A stretch of 64,000 nucleotides of DNA from Sporosarcina sp. P34 (GTDB taxonomy: Bacteria; Bacillota; Bacilli; Bacillales_A; Planococcaceae). Positions 36,300 through 45,541 of the stretch are shown here, piece by piece; position 1 is the first letter of the stretch; the number at the start of each line of letters is the position of its first letter. The stretch covers positions 1 through 64,000 of the forward strand of contig NZ_PDZC01000005.1 of the NCBI RefSeq assembly GCF_002743375.1, written 5' to 3'. The notes beneath the pieces are model-generated. The model searched no databases, was not told the origin of the DNA, and worked only from the letters and a program-made list of their open reading frames with translations. The position numbers and the translations under genes were made by a program.

Positions 36300-36684
36300 A
36301 TAGTATTTAATTGTGTGAACAGGAATAGTCTACCATACAATTAGCTGTTTTTAAAGAGTGAGTATACTTTTGATTTCCATAACACTCAAAAAAGTAGATG
36401 CTAATGAGAAATGAATATCTTTGTATGACTTGAAGGATGCATTAGCAGTGATGACGTGAGATAATCAAAAGTGAATAAACAAAGAAGGAAAGATCGTTGT
36501 AGTGGAGCTAACGTCGTATAAAATATTAGCGATTGAGAACAATGAAACCTATGGGTATATAAAATCAAATTCCTAACGTGTTATGGGTCATTGTGAATGT
36601 AACCAGTCGCATCATATGTGCAGTAATTGGACAAAATATTTTATCGACTAGAAATTTCATTCCCTTGGAGGAGGTAATCACTAA
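36300..36684. other. intergenic region
   Basis: Divergent region between thiC and the antiporter gene. I see only the start of the riboswitch leader and the ribosome site GGAGGAGG at about 36667. Confidence 0.45.
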
Positions 36685-37638
36685 ATGTCCTATATTTTAT
36701 TAATCATTGGATTTATATTATTAATAAAAGGAGCCGATTATTTCGTAGATGGCTCTTCAAATATTGCAAGGCTACTGCAAATTCCCCCTATTTTGATCGG
36801 GCTAACCATTGTAGCGCTCGGAACTAGCTCACCAGAAGCGACGGTCAGTATTATTGCGGCGATGGGTGGAAATGCAGACGTCGCAGTGGGGAACGTAGTG
36901 GGAAGTAATATTTTCAACATCACCATCGTGGTCGGAATAGCAGCATTCCTATTTCCATTGAAAGTACAGAGCGAAACCATTCGGAAAGAAATTCCGTTCA
37001 CTTTACTGGCAGGTATTGTCATGTTGGTGTTGATGAGTGATATGGCACTGCAAGGCTTCAGTAGCAATATCCTTACGCGCGGCGATGGAATCATTTTCCT
37101 GCTATTCCTCTCGATCTTTATGTACTATGTGATTGAACTCGGCCTTCGAAGTCGTCAAAATTCCACATTTACACAAGCTACTGAGAATGTGAAATGGGGA
37201 AAGAATATACTAATTACCTTGGTCGGGCTCGCAGCGATTATTTTCGGAGGAGATTTGGTCGTCGATCATGCTACGAAGATCGCTTATTCTCTTGGTATGA
37301 GTGAAGCATTGGTCGGCCTTACCATCATCGCTATCGGTACATCTCTACCTGAATTGGTTACGTCGATTTCAGCGGCTTTGAAAAAAGAAAGTGAAATCGC
37401 TTTGGGGAACATCGTCGGAAGCAATATCTTCAATATACTATTCGTTCTCGGGGCTTCCTCTGTCATTACGCCGATCGCGGTGAATGATAAAGTATTTAGT
37501 GACGTTGTCATTATGCTTGTATTGACCTTAGTATTGTTGCTATTTGCTAGAACAGGCTTCAAAATTGGTAAGCGTGAAGGTTTGATGCTAGCTGTAACAT
37601 ACGTCGTGTATCTAGTGTATGTTATTTTACGTAATTAA
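36685..37638 (+). CDS. calcium/sodium antiporter (CaCA family, YrbG-like)
   Basis: The 317-residue protein has ten or eleven membrane segments and the two inverted alpha repeats of the CaCA superfamily: ALGTSSPEATVSI with GNVVGSNIFNI in the first half, and AIGTSLPELVTSISA with GNIVGSNIFNI in the second. The acidic residues in these motifs bind the cation. It exchanges Ca2+ for Na+ or H+ across the cytoplasmic membrane. Ribosome site GGAGGAGG is close to ideal. Terminator at 37678. Confidence 0.93.
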   Translation: MSYILLIIGFILLIKGADYFVDGSSNIARLLQIPPILIGLTIVALGTSSPEATVSIIAAMGGNADVAVGNVVGSNIFNITIVVGIAAFLFPLKVQSETIRKEIPFTLLAGIVMLVLMSDMALQGFSSNILTRGDGIIFLLFLSIFMYYVIELGLRSRQNSTFTQATENVKWGKNILITLVGLAAIIFGGDLVVDHATKIAYSLGMSEALVGLTIIAIGTSLPELVTSISAALKKESEIALGNIVGSNIFNILFVLGASSVITPIAVNDKVFSDVVIMLVLTLVLLLFARTGFKIGKREGLMLAVTYVVYLVYVILRN

Positions 37639-37677
37639 GAAAAACACCTCGGTCTATCCTCGGCACAGATCAATAAC

Positions 37678-37712
37678 AAAAGGCTACTCTCCATTCGTGG
37701 AAGTAGCCTTTT
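37678..37712 (+). terminator. intrinsic terminator of antiporter gene
   Basis: AAAAGGCTACT (37678-37688) pairs with AGTAGCCTTTT (37702-37712) around a 13-nt loop, with further T downstream. Confidence 0.85.
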
Positions 37713-37778
37713 CTATCTTTATTGCGCGATATGCAGCATAAAAGTTATGATCGATAACTATAAATTGAAAAGCTCTCG

Positions 37779-38282
37779 TTATCTCCACTTATAGCCGATC
37801 CCCCAAACCGTCAACAAAATCTCTTCGATAGGAAAATTGGATTTCCTCAACTTATCCCGTAGATTTCGAATATGAGAATCGACTGTCCGGACTTCTGTAA
37901 ACGTGTCGTATTCCCAAGCTACTTGAAGCAAGTCTTCCCGTGTGAACGTTCGATTTGGCCGGTTCATCATCGCTTCTATGATATAGAATTTCTTTAACGT
38001 TAGACGTACTTCATGCGTGTCATATAGGATGGAATAGGATTCCAAGTCAAGAGGAAATGGGCCTTCTTGAATAGTCTTTGGTTGATTTTCTTCCTCTGTA
38101 CGTCGTAATGCCACACGTACTCTTGCTGTGAGTTCGCGTTCGTCAAATGGTTTCGTAATATAATCATCCGCACCTTGGTCGAGTCCTTTCACCACATCTG
38201 ATTTATCGGATCGAGCAGCACGAGATGTACATCCTCCATCCAAGTGAATAACTGCGGTTTCAAACGGATTCACCAGCCACAA
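37779..38282 (-). pseudogene. N-terminally truncated OmpR-type response regulator
   Basis: From about residue 25 the protein is a normal winged-helix response regulator: SDKSDVVKGLDQGADDYITK (receiver end with the conserved Lys), a linker and the OmpR DNA-binding domain ending LLTVWGIGYKWR. The first ~80 residues of the receiver, including the phosphorylated Asp and the acidic pocket, are missing and replaced by an unrelated stretch (MWLVNPFETAVIHLDGGCTS). No partner histidine kinase is nearby. It is probably a remnant after a deletion; a kinase-independent DNA-binding protein is possible. Confidence 0.75.
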
Positions 38283-38373
38283 ATGCCGTCACACAATCTT
38301 CGGATAATGTTCGATCTTTTCATAGCATCTCATTAATCACCAAGTTAATTATTAGAAGATTTGAAATTTTGTG

Positions 38374-38402
38374 TTGACAATGAATTTATTTAGAAGTATG
38401 AT
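38374..38402 (+). promoter_or_regulatory. sigma-A promoter of the cupin gene
   Basis: TTGACA (38374-38379), 17-bp spacer, TATGAT (38397-38402). The shared 24-bp element starts 12 bp after the -10 box, at or just after the likely transcription start. Confidence 0.8.
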
Positions 38403-38413
38403 ATGACCATATA

Positions 38414-38437
38414 GAAACATTGTTTTCTATATAAAAC
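38414..38437. promoter_or_regulatory. operator-like element, copy 1 (cupin gene)
   Basis: GAAACATTGTTTT, then CTATAT, then AAAAC. Two overlapping palindromes are visible: GAAAC/GTTTT and GTTTT-N6-AAAAC. The same 24-bp layout is found at 43600, 45432 and 59889. Confidence 0.75.
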
Positions 38438-38496
38438 AGAAGACTTCTTTGAATAAGCGTTTTCGTCAAGAGGTCTAAAATAGGGAGGAAGAAAAC

Positions 38497-39027
38497 ATGG
38501 AGTTCACAACAGTAGAGGATTTTGAAAAGAAATATATTGCGAGATTGGGAGATAGAAAGTTGGACTGGAACGTTTTAAAGTTCCAAGAAGAATTAGATCC
38601 GAGATATCGCCGTGCACAAATGCGCTATATTGGACGTGGTGCAACAGCAAACAAAGATTCAAATGTAATTGAAGCAAACAACTTCACATTAAGCACGATG
38701 GTTTTACCAGCTGGTTCAATTGGTCCATTGCACTTACACTCAGACGTAGAAGAAGTGTTCTTCATTTTGGAAGGTGAAATGACGGTCCTTTTGGAGTATG
38801 AAGGAAAAGAGTATGAGATAAAAATGAATAAGCGCGACTGTGTCAGCGTACCACCCGGCATTCAGCGTGGTATCCGCAACGATGGAAAAGAAGATGCGAT
38901 GATGCTTGTTATGCTAGGTGCGGCAAAACCACAACTACCGACTTATCCAGAAGGCAGCGAACTTGAAAAGATTCGCATTGAGCGTGCGAAAGAAAGAGAA
39001 GCGATTGTTGCGCAGGCAGACCGCTAA
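38497..39027 (+). CDS. cupin-domain protein of the catabolic cluster
   Basis: The 176-residue protein has a single cupin barrel. Cupin motif 1 is intact (GSIGPLHLHSDVEEVFFILEG: two His and a Glu). In motif 2 (VPPGIQRGIRN) the usual second-site His is replaced by Arg, so metal would be held by three rather than four side chains. Small cupins in aromatic-degradation clusters act as dioxygenases, isomerases or unknown helpers. Position right after an operator-controlled promoter shows it belongs to the regulon. Function not known. Confidence 0.75.
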   Translation: MEFTTVEDFEKKYIARLGDRKLDWNVLKFQEELDPRYRRAQMRYIGRGATANKDSNVIEANNFTLSTMVLPAGSIGPLHLHSDVEEVFFILEGEMTVLLEYEGKEYEIKMNKRDCVSVPPGIQRGIRNDGKEDAMMLVMLGAAKPQLPTYPEGSELEKIRIERAKEREAIVAQADR

Positions 39028-39196
39028 TTTATCGATGGATCAACTGATCTTCAATCAAAAAATATTTTTGCACAGAATGTAGAGGCGTCTACCATAGAAG
39101 ACTTTCATCTCTAAAAGTGACAAAATGATAGCGCTTTAATTATCCAGTTTAGCAGGTCATCCAAACTCTAGATGACTTGCGTTCTTAATCTGGATG

Positions 39197-39218
39197 CAAT
39201 TACGCCTCGGCGTAATTG
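39197..39218. promoter_or_regulatory. 22-bp perfect palindrome before the ferredoxin reductase gene
   Basis: Arms CAATTACGCC and GGCGTAATTG with a 2-bp centre. A related 22-bp element lies at 43090-43111 before the ferredoxin gene. It could be an operator or a dispersed palindromic repeat. Confidence 0.5.
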
Positions 39219-39291
39219 ATTACATAGTTTCATATTTTACTTAACGGTAGAGGTGCATCGACATCAATCGAAGGAAAGTGAGGAATTTAAA

Positions 39292-40287
39292 ATGAAAATC
39301 GATGAGAAAGTATACGACATTACAATAATTGGAGGTGGCCCTGCTGGGTTGTTTACTGCATTCTATGGAGGAATGCGGGAAGCTAGTGTGAAGATTATAG
39401 AAAGTTTACCTCAGTTAGGTGGCCAGTTGTCAGTACTCTATCCGGAAAAGTATATTTACGATATTGCTGGATTGCCGAAAGTCCGTGCCCAAGAATTGAT
39501 CGATAATTTAAAGGAACAAGTGAATATGTTCCCAACGACAATCTGCTTGGAGCAAGCTGTACAAACGGTGGAAAGTCAAGAAGACGGGATTTTTAAACTC
39601 CAAACGAATCAAGAAATTCATTTTTCAAAGACGATCATTATTACGGCAGGGAACGGAGCATTTGCAGCTCGTCGCTTAGGGATTGAAGGCGCGGAGCAAT
39701 TCGAAGGGAAAAACCTTCATTATTTCATTGACAACTTAAATAGGTTTACGGATAAAGAAGTGGCAGTATGTGGCGGGGGAGACTCGGCGGTCGACTGGGC
39801 ATTGATGCTCGAACCGATTGCGAAAAAAGTTACCATCATCCATCGACGCGATAAATTCCGCGCTCACGAACATAGCGTGGAAAATTTGAAAAAATCCAGT
39901 GTGGAAATCAAAACCCCTTATGTTCCGTCTGAACTGATCGGAGATGAAGGTGGTATTAAACAAATCGTCATCGAAGAGCCTAAAACTGAAAACTGTGAAG
40001 TGATTGATGTCGATGACTTTATCGTCAACTATGGATTCGTTTCCGCGCTCGGTCCAATTAAAGATTGGGGATTGGAGATTGAGAAAAATTGCATAATCGT
40101 TAACAATAAAATGGAAACGAACATTCCTGGCATTTATGCTGTGGGTGACATTGCAACGTATGAAGGGAAAGTAAAACTGATTGCCACCGGATTCGGTGAG
40201 GCACCGGTCGCAGTTAGTAATGCAAAGCAGTACATTGACCCGAATGTACGTTTACAACCGAAACATAGTACGGCAATCTTTGCATAA
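39292..40287 (+). CDS. ferredoxin--NADP+ reductase, thioredoxin-reductase-like (YumC type)
   Basis: The product is 331 residues from the ATG at 39292 (AGTGAGGA upstream). FAD motif [20 protein letters not shown] (near 10-30), [22 protein letters not shown] motif [15 protein letters not shown] with [10 protein letters not shown], and the FAD-binding [14 protein letters not shown] tail identify the type-2 FNR family found in Firmicutes. It passes electrons between NADPH and ferredoxin. Here it likely feeds the Rieske dioxygenase through the ferredoxin at 43141. The host will have another copy for housekeeping, so this one is probably dedicated. Confidence 0.92.
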   Translation: MKIDEKVYDITIIGGGPAGLFTAFYGGMREASVKIIESLPQLGGQLSVLYPEKYIYDIAGLPKVRAQELIDNLKEQVNMFPTTICLEQAVQTVESQEDGIFKLQTNQEIHFSKTIIITAGNGAFAARRLGIEGAEQFEGKNLHYFIDNLNRFTDKEVAVCGGGDSAVDWALMLEPIAKKVTIIHRRDKFRAHEHSVENLKKSSVEIKTPYVPSELIGDEGGIKQIVIEEPKTENCEVIDVDDFIVNYGFVSALGPIKDWGLEIEKNCIIVNNKMETNIPGIYAVGDIATYEGKVKLIATGFGEAPVAVSNAKQYIDPNVRLQPKHSTAIFA

Positions 40288-40442
40288 AGTTTTACGATAA
40301 TATATATGTTGAAGTTATTTTGGCTATAACTATCGGCTTACTGTCCGAATTGCTATCTATCGTAATTTTATCGACAAAAATCAGCGGTTGAATGTTAACT
40401 TATATGATTTTAACAGTAACCGTGCTAAAAGGGGCAGATTTC

Positions 40443-42209
40443 ATGAAAACAGATCTTTCGTGGAAAGTGGGAGGACAGCAAGGGGAAGGAATTGAAAGTA
40501 CGGGTGAGATTTTCTCCAAAACTCTGAACCGGCTCGGTTTTTATTTATATGGATATCGCCACTTTTCATCTAGAATTAAAGGTGGTCATACGAACAATAA
40601 AATTCGCGTTAGTACTGAAAAAGTCCAGGCAGTTGCCGATAATTTAGACATACTTCTTGCATTCGATCAAGAAACGATTGATCTAAACTATCATGAATTA
40701 CATGAAAAAGGTGTTATCATTGCTGATACGAAATTTAAACCAGTGAAGCCGGAAGACTCGAAGGCTGAAATATATCCTGTTCCATTTACTGATATCGCTT
40801 CCGACCTCGGCACTTCTTTGATGAAAAATATGGTAGCGATCGGTGCTACTTGTGCCGTTATGAATTTGGAGGTTGAGGATTTCTCTGTTGTTATCGAAGA
40901 GATATTTAATAGAAAAGGCGGAGATATGGTTCAGAAAAATATGAAGGCTATCCAAGAAGGGTATATGTATATGCAAAAAAGCCTTGGAGAAAAAGCCTCA
41001 ACTTTATATCTTGCAAAGGCTGAAAATACTCATAAACGGATGTTTCTGATTGGTAATGATGCGATTGCGCTTGGGGCTTTGACAGCAGGGGTTCGTTTTA
41101 TGCCTGCTTACCCAATTACACCAGCCTCAGACATTATGGAGTATTTAATTAAAAAGTTACCAAGAGTGGGTGGAACAGTCATTCAAACAGAAGATGAAAT
41201 TGCTGCTGTGACGATGGCAATCGGTTCTAACTATGCGGGTGCTCGTTCTTTCACTGCATCATCTGGTCCTGGATTATCCTTAATGATGGAAGCGATTGGC
41301 CTTTCCGGCATGACGGAAACCCCTCTTGTGGTTGTTGATACACAGCGTGGTGGGCCATCTACAGGATTACCAACAAAGCAAGAACAGTCGGATTTAATGG
41401 CGATAATCTATGGGAATCATGGAGAAATCCCGAAGGTTGTCATTGCGCCAAGTACAGCTGATGAAGCTTTTTACGATACGATAGAAGCATTTAATATTGC
41501 AGATGAATACCAGTGCCCTGTTATTTTATTAACCGATTTACAACTTTCGTTAGCAAAACAAACCGTAGAAACTTTTGATTTTGATAAAGTACACATTCGA
41601 CGAGGTAAGTTAATTACTAGTGACATTGAACAAACGGATGAAAAGGATTATTTTAAACGCTACGAAGTAACAGGAGATGGTGTCTCTCCACGTGTGATCC
41701 CAGGGGTGAAAGGTGGCATTCATCATGTAACTGGTGTCGAGCATGACGAAGCAGGTAGACCAAATGAAACTGCAAGTAATCGTAAACAACAAATGGATAA
41801 GAGAATGCGTAAATTATCCAACTTGACAGAACGATTCCCAAATCCAATCACAGTGAATGTTCCAACAACAAAAACAGATCTTTTACTAATTGGATTTAAT
41901 GCAACGCGTGGTGCTATTGAAGAAGCTGTTCACCGTCTGAGAGAAGATGGATTGAACGTAAATCACTTGCAAATTCGACTCATTCACCCATTCCCGGCGG
42001 CAGCTATTAAGCCTTATATAGACGGGGCAGATTATGTACTTGTTGCAGAAAGCAATGCGACGGGGCAACTTGCCAATATTATAAAAATGAATGTTGGTCA
42101 TGTCAATAAAATTCAAAGCATATTGAAATATGATGGTGATCCATTCCAACCACACCATATTTACGACGCGGGCAAGGAGTTGTTAGAACATGTCTACATC
42201 AACAATTAA
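40443..42209 (+). CDS. korA: 2-oxoacid:ferredoxin oxidoreductase, gamma-alpha fused subunit (KorA type)
   Basis: The product is 588 residues from the ATG at 40443 (AAAAGGGG about 10 bp upstream). The N-terminal ~190 residues are the gamma domain (GGQQGEGIESTGEIFSKTL, FSSRIKGGHTNNKIRVS). The rest is the alpha subunit (MPAYPITPASDIMEYL; TASSGPGLSLMMEAIGLSGM; RGGPSTGLPTKQEQSDL). With the beta subunit it oxidatively decarboxylates a 2-oxoacid to acyl-CoA and reduces ferredoxin. The two-subunit form without its own ferredoxin domain is like 2-oxoglutarate:ferredoxin oxidoreductase (KorAB). The substrate in this cluster may be a different 2-oxoacid. The beta gene overlaps its end by 20 bp. Confidence 0.9.
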   Translation: MKTDLSWKVGGQQGEGIESTGEIFSKTLNRLGFYLYGYRHFSSRIKGGHTNNKIRVSTEKVQAVADNLDILLAFDQETIDLNYHELHEKGVIIADTKFKPVKPEDSKAEIYPVPFTDIASDLGTSLMKNMVAIGATCAVMNLEVEDFSVVIEEIFNRKGGDMVQKNMKAIQEGYMYMQKSLGEKASTLYLAKAENTHKRMFLIGNDAIALGALTAGVRFMPAYPITPASDIMEYLIKKLPRVGGTVIQTEDEIAAVTMAIGSNYAGARSFTASSGPGLSLMMEAIGLSGMTETPLVVVDTQRGGPSTGLPTKQEQSDLMAIIYGNHGEIPKVVIAPSTADEAFYDTIEAFNIADEYQCPVILLTDLQLSLAKQTVETFDFDKVHIRRGKLITSDIEQTDEKDYFKRYEVTGDGVSPRVIPGVKGGIHHVTGVEHDEAGRPNETASNRKQQMDKRMRKLSNLTERFPNPITVNVPTTKTDLLLIGFNATRGAIEEAVHRLREDGLNVNHLQIRLIHPFPAAAIKPYIDGADYVLVAESNATGQLANIIKMNVGHVNKIQSILKYDGDPFQPHHIYDAGKELLEHVYINN

Positions 42210-43059
42210 AGATTTTAGAAATGGTGTGAAACCAAATTGGTGTCCAGGCTGTGGAGATTTCTCTGTACAAGCAGCGATCCAGCGTGGTGCAGCTAATCTG
42301 AATCTTTCTCCAGAAGATCTGGCGGTTATCTCTGGAATTGGCTGTTCTGGTCGTATTTCAGGCTATATTAGATCCTACGGTCTACATGGAATTCACGGGA
42401 GGGCGCTACCGATTGCTCAAGGAGTAAAGATGGGGAATCGTGATCTTACTGTCGTTGCGGCTGGGGGAGATGGCGATGGTTTTGCGATCGGGATTGGACA
42501 TACAATTCATGCGATGCGGCGCAATATGGATATAACCTATATTGTTATGGATAATCAAATTTACGGCTTGACAAAAGGTCAGACATCACCGCGTTCAGAG
42601 GATGGGTTTATCACATCGTCAACACCGGAAGGATCAATTGAAAAAGCATTATCTCCAATGGAGATGGCGATTACAAGTGGAGCTAGTTTTGTGGCGCAAT
42701 GTTTTTCAGCGGATATTAAAGAATTGACTGCGACAATAGAAGCAGGAATACAACATAAAGGTTTTTCTATTATTAACGTCTATAGTCCATGTGTTACTTA
42801 CAATAAAGTAAATACGTATGACTGGTTCAAAGAGAATTTGTCTAAATTAAGTGATATAGATGGATACGATGCTTCAAACCGCGAAATGGCCATGAACACT
42901 TTAATGAAACATAATAGCCTAGTAACTGGAATTGTTTATCAAGAAGAGAAGCCTTCTTATCAAGAGTTAGTAAAAGGGTATGCTGAGCAACCCTTGGCCC
43001 ATATGAATCTCGATTTACAACCTGAACTTTTTAGGGAACTTGTAAACGAGTTCATCTAG
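42190..43059 (+). CDS. korB: 2-oxoacid:ferredoxin oxidoreductase, beta subunit (KorB type)
   Basis: The 289-residue ThDP- and [4Fe-4S]-binding subunit has WCPGCGDF at the N-terminus (two cluster cysteines), SGIGCSGRISGY, the ThDP motif GGDGDGFAIGIGH with IVMDNQIYGLTKGQ (metal-binding Asp and Asn), and INVYSPCVTYN. Translation is coupled to the alpha gene by overlap. Its reduced ferredoxin product could be used directly by the Rieske oxygenase, coupling a carbon-oxidation step to ring hydroxylation. That link is inference. Confidence 0.92.
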   Translation: MSTSTIKDFRNGVKPNWCPGCGDFSVQAAIQRGAANLNLSPEDLAVISGIGCSGRISGYIRSYGLHGIHGRALPIAQGVKMGNRDLTVVAAGGDGDGFAIGIGHTIHAMRRNMDITYIVMDNQIYGLTKGQTSPRSEDGFITSSTPEGSIEKALSPMEMAITSGASFVAQCFSADIKELTATIEAGIQHKGFSIINVYSPCVTYNKVNTYDWFKENLSKLSDIDGYDASNREMAMNTLMKHNSLVTGIVYQEEKPSYQELVKGYAEQPLAHMNLDLQPELFRELVNEFI

Positions 43060-43089
43060 TTTTTTGCACAAGATTGAAAGACATAAATC

Positions 43090-43111
43090 TAATTGTGCGG
43101 AGGCGCAATTG
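43090..43111. promoter_or_regulatory. 22-bp palindrome before the ferredoxin gene
   Basis: AATTGTGC and GCGCAATT arms around a GAG-containing centre; 17 of 22 bases agree with the reverse complement of the palindrome at 39197-39218. Confidence 0.45.
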
Positions 43112-43125
43112 ATAATAGAAGATGA

Positions 43126-43383
<258 letters not shown>

Positions 43384-43555
43384 TATCCTAAGATAGAAGT
43401 CTCCCTTCTTATAATGTAATGACGATGTAGATTCTCAATTTTAATTATAGACAGGGGGAATAAGAGGTCGCTTCTTATTTCCTTTTTTGTTTATTTTAAG
43501 AAGTTGTTTGAATATAACGTATCTTGGTAATAGTCAGTTTGGACTTGGGAGTCGC

Positions 43556-43585
43556 TTGACTTTATGAAGAATAAGTACGTACAAT
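43556..43585 (+). promoter_or_regulatory. sigma-A promoter of hydrolase-IclR operon
   Basis: TTGACT (43556-43561), 18-bp spacer, TACAAT (43580-43585), with the shared 24-bp element 14 bp downstream. Confidence 0.75.
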
Positions 43586-43599
43586 CAATCTTAATATCG

Positions 43600-43623
43600 A
43601 AAACTTTGTTTTATTGATAAAAC
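43600..43623. promoter_or_regulatory. operator-like element, copy 2 (hydrolase and IclR genes)
   Basis: AAAACTTTGTTTT, then ATTGAT, then AAAAC, aligned without gaps to the other three copies. As it precedes the operon encoding the regulator itself, autoregulation is likely. Confidence 0.75.
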
Positions 43624-43660
43624 ATAGAAAAGACGATAAAAATGCTTGAGGAGGGGTTTT

Positions 43661-44455
43661 ATGTCGAAAGTGGAGTTGGTGGATCTGCCTATTCATTATC
43701 TCAGAGAAGGAAGTGGACCACCGCTGGTCTTATTGCATGGCTTAGGAAATAACTCGAAGTCATGGATTCATCAATTGGAAGGGCTGAAGAAAGATTATAC
43801 GGTAATTGCTTGGGATGCTCCCGGTTACGGTCAAAGTGCGGACCCTGTTCCAGAATTACAACATTTTTCCCAGTTTGCGGATCGTTTAAAGAAATTTCTT
43901 GATGATCTTCTATTAGAGGAAGTCTATTTGTTAGGGCATTCGATGGGGGCGGCGATTGCGATCGATTTTGCGATAAGGTTTCCTGAAATGGTTACCAAAT
44001 TGATGATTGCTGCACCGACCCGAGGAGCGGCTGGGCTCAATGAAGAAGAAAATATAAAGAAAAGAAAAGCTCGGCATGATCTCGTGGAAAATACTCCACC
44101 GGAAGAATTAGCAAGACAAAGAACGTCTGCACTGCTCGCTGCAAACGTAGATTCTGCAATTTTGGAATATGCGCAAAACATTATGGCTGAAGTCCGACCG
44201 GCGGGTTATAAATCAGTTGCCAACAGTTTATATCACCTGAATCAAATGGATGAGTATTCAAAAGTTATGGTTTCGACACTGGTAATTTGTGGAGAAGAGG
44301 ACCAGGTGACGCCTGTCAGCGAGTCGAAAATTATTGTCGAAAGGCTGAAAGACGGACGTTTGAAGACAATAGCGGATGCGGGCCATCTCAGTTACATGGA
44401 AAAACCGGAAGTATTCAATAAATATGTATTAGATTTTTTAAGAGAAGAGGAATAG
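43661..44455 (+). CDS. alpha/beta hydrolase, meta-cleavage-product-hydrolase-like
   Basis: The product is 264 residues from the ATG at 43661 with a strong GAGGAGGGG site. Alpha/beta fold: oxyanion region VLLHGLGNNSKSW, nucleophile Ser in LLGHSMGAAIAIDF, Asp in CGEEDQVTP and His in ADAGHLSYMEKPE. Proteins of this type include BphD/MhpC C-C bond hydrolases and 3-oxoadipate enol-lactonases. With an extradiol dioxygenase in the regulon, hydrolysis of a ring-cleavage product is the best guess. Followed after 3 bp by the IclR gene. Confidence 0.82.
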   Translation: MSKVELVDLPIHYLREGSGPPLVLLHGLGNNSKSWIHQLEGLKKDYTVIAWDAPGYGQSADPVPELQHFSQFADRLKKFLDDLLLEEVYLLGHSMGAAIAIDFAIRFPEMVTKLMIAAPTRGAAGLNEEENIKKRKARHDLVENTPPEELARQRTSALLAANVDSAILEYAQNIMAEVRPAGYKSVANSLYHLNQMDEYSKVMVSTLVICGEEDQVTPVSESKIIVERLKDGRLKTIADAGHLSYMEKPEVFNKYVLDFLREEE

Positions 44456-44458
44456 ATA

Positions 44459-45268
44459 GTGGAGATCACAAAAAAGAAATTGGAAAAGCAAAAAAGTGAT
44501 AATGAAAAATATCTTTCAAATTCCATTTTACGTGGATTGGAAGTTTTAAAGATGTTCAGTGTAGAAAATCAGACTTTGTCCTTGGCGGAAATTGCAAGTA
44601 ATTTAGGTGTCAGCCGAACAACGCCTTATCGCATCTTGTATACATTGGAAGAGTGTGGTTATATTTATCAAGATAGTCATACGAAGCGCTATGGACTTAG
44701 ACCGAAAGTACTTGAACTAGGCTACACTTATTTGAACAGTCTCGAACTACCAGAACTAGCGGCGCCTTATTTGGAGAAGTTAAGAGATGAAACGGGCATG
44801 TCTTCACATATGGGGATATTGGACGGGAATGACATAGTGTATATCGCCAGGTATCCGGCTAGAAGTGTCGCTACGATTACAATTAACGTCGGATCACATC
44901 TGCCTGTCCATGCTACAGCGATGGGGAAATGTCTATTGGCACATTTACCCGAAGAAAATAAAGAAGAGTTGTTGTCAAAGCTGCAAGTATTGCAGATACC
45001 GGATGCACCGATAGTGGAAGTCAAAAAATTGCGTGATGAATTACAATCCATTAAAGAAAAAGGCTACGTCTTCCATAAAGGGGAGTTTGAAACAGGAGTT
45101 TGGTCTGTCGCTTGCCCGATCTTTGGGAAAGACAATAAAGTGATTGCTGCCATAAACATAGCGATTACACAACATGCGGCCGACGAAGAGCTGATGGAAG
45201 AAAAGATTATCCCGGCAGTTTGTCAAGTAGCTAGAGAAATATCCTCATTTATGGTTCTGACTATCTAA
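44459..45268 (+). CDS. IclR-family transcriptional regulator
   Basis: The product is 269 residues from a GTG start (GAAGAGG just upstream, 3 bp after the hydrolase stop). The winged helix (about 20-85) has LRGLEVLKMFS, LSLAEIASNLGVSRTTPYRIL and a wing ending GYIYQDSHTKRYGL. The effector domain (about 100-265) has the IclR wording MSSHMGILDGNDIVYIARYP, VGSHLPVHATAMGKCLLA and GVWSVACPIFG. IclR proteins bind aromatic or small-acid effectors and act as repressors or activators. It is the only regulator in the catabolic region and the obvious candidate to bind the 24-bp elements. Confidence 0.93.
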   Translation: MEITKKKLEKQKSDNEKYLSNSILRGLEVLKMFSVENQTLSLAEIASNLGVSRTTPYRILYTLEECGYIYQDSHTKRYGLRPKVLELGYTYLNSLELPELAAPYLEKLRDETGMSSHMGILDGNDIVYIARYPARSVATITINVGSHLPVHATAMGKCLLAHLPEENKEELLSKLQVLQIPDAPIVEVKKLRDELQSIKEKGYVFHKGEFETGVWSVACPIFGKDNKVIAAINIAITQHAADEELMEEKIIPAVCQVAREISSFMVLTI

Positions 45269-45388
45269 TCTGTATTACAAAAGAAGTCGCACTCTACTAG
45301 GCATAGACATCATTTGCGTCTTTCAGCAAATTGTAGCTGTGCCTAGTTACTGATTTTAAGTTAATATTTGATAAGTCTGAAAACTGTA

Positions 45389-45417
45389 TTGACAAAAATG
45401 CACAAGTAAGATAATGT
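45389..45417 (+). promoter_or_regulatory. sigma-A promoter of the large catabolic operon
   Basis: TTGACA (45389-45394), 17-bp spacer, TAATGT (45412-45417); the shared element begins 15 bp later. It would start a transcript of about 14 kb ending at the terminator at 59681. Confidence 0.7.
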
Positions 45418-45431
45418 GAATATTAGTATTA

Positions 45432-45455
45432 GAAACAATGTTTCCTATGCAAAAC
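45432..45455. promoter_or_regulatory. operator-like element, copy 3 (large operon)
   Basis: GAAACAATGTTTC, then CTATGC, then AAAAC. In this copy the first palindrome (GAAAC/GTTTC) is perfect. Confidence 0.75.
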
Positions 45456-45541
45456 GAAGGGTATTGTAAAAAAACCGCTTGAGTAAAAAAATACTATTCT
45501 ATGTCATTTAGTAAAGAAAGATTGGAGAGGTGGGAAACTCA

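Noticed and set aside
40443..43059. Indolepyruvate:ferredoxin oxidoreductase
   Set aside because: That family has a different IorA/IorB layout with a ferredoxin-like C-terminus. The gamma-alpha fusion plus short beta subunit is of the KorAB type.
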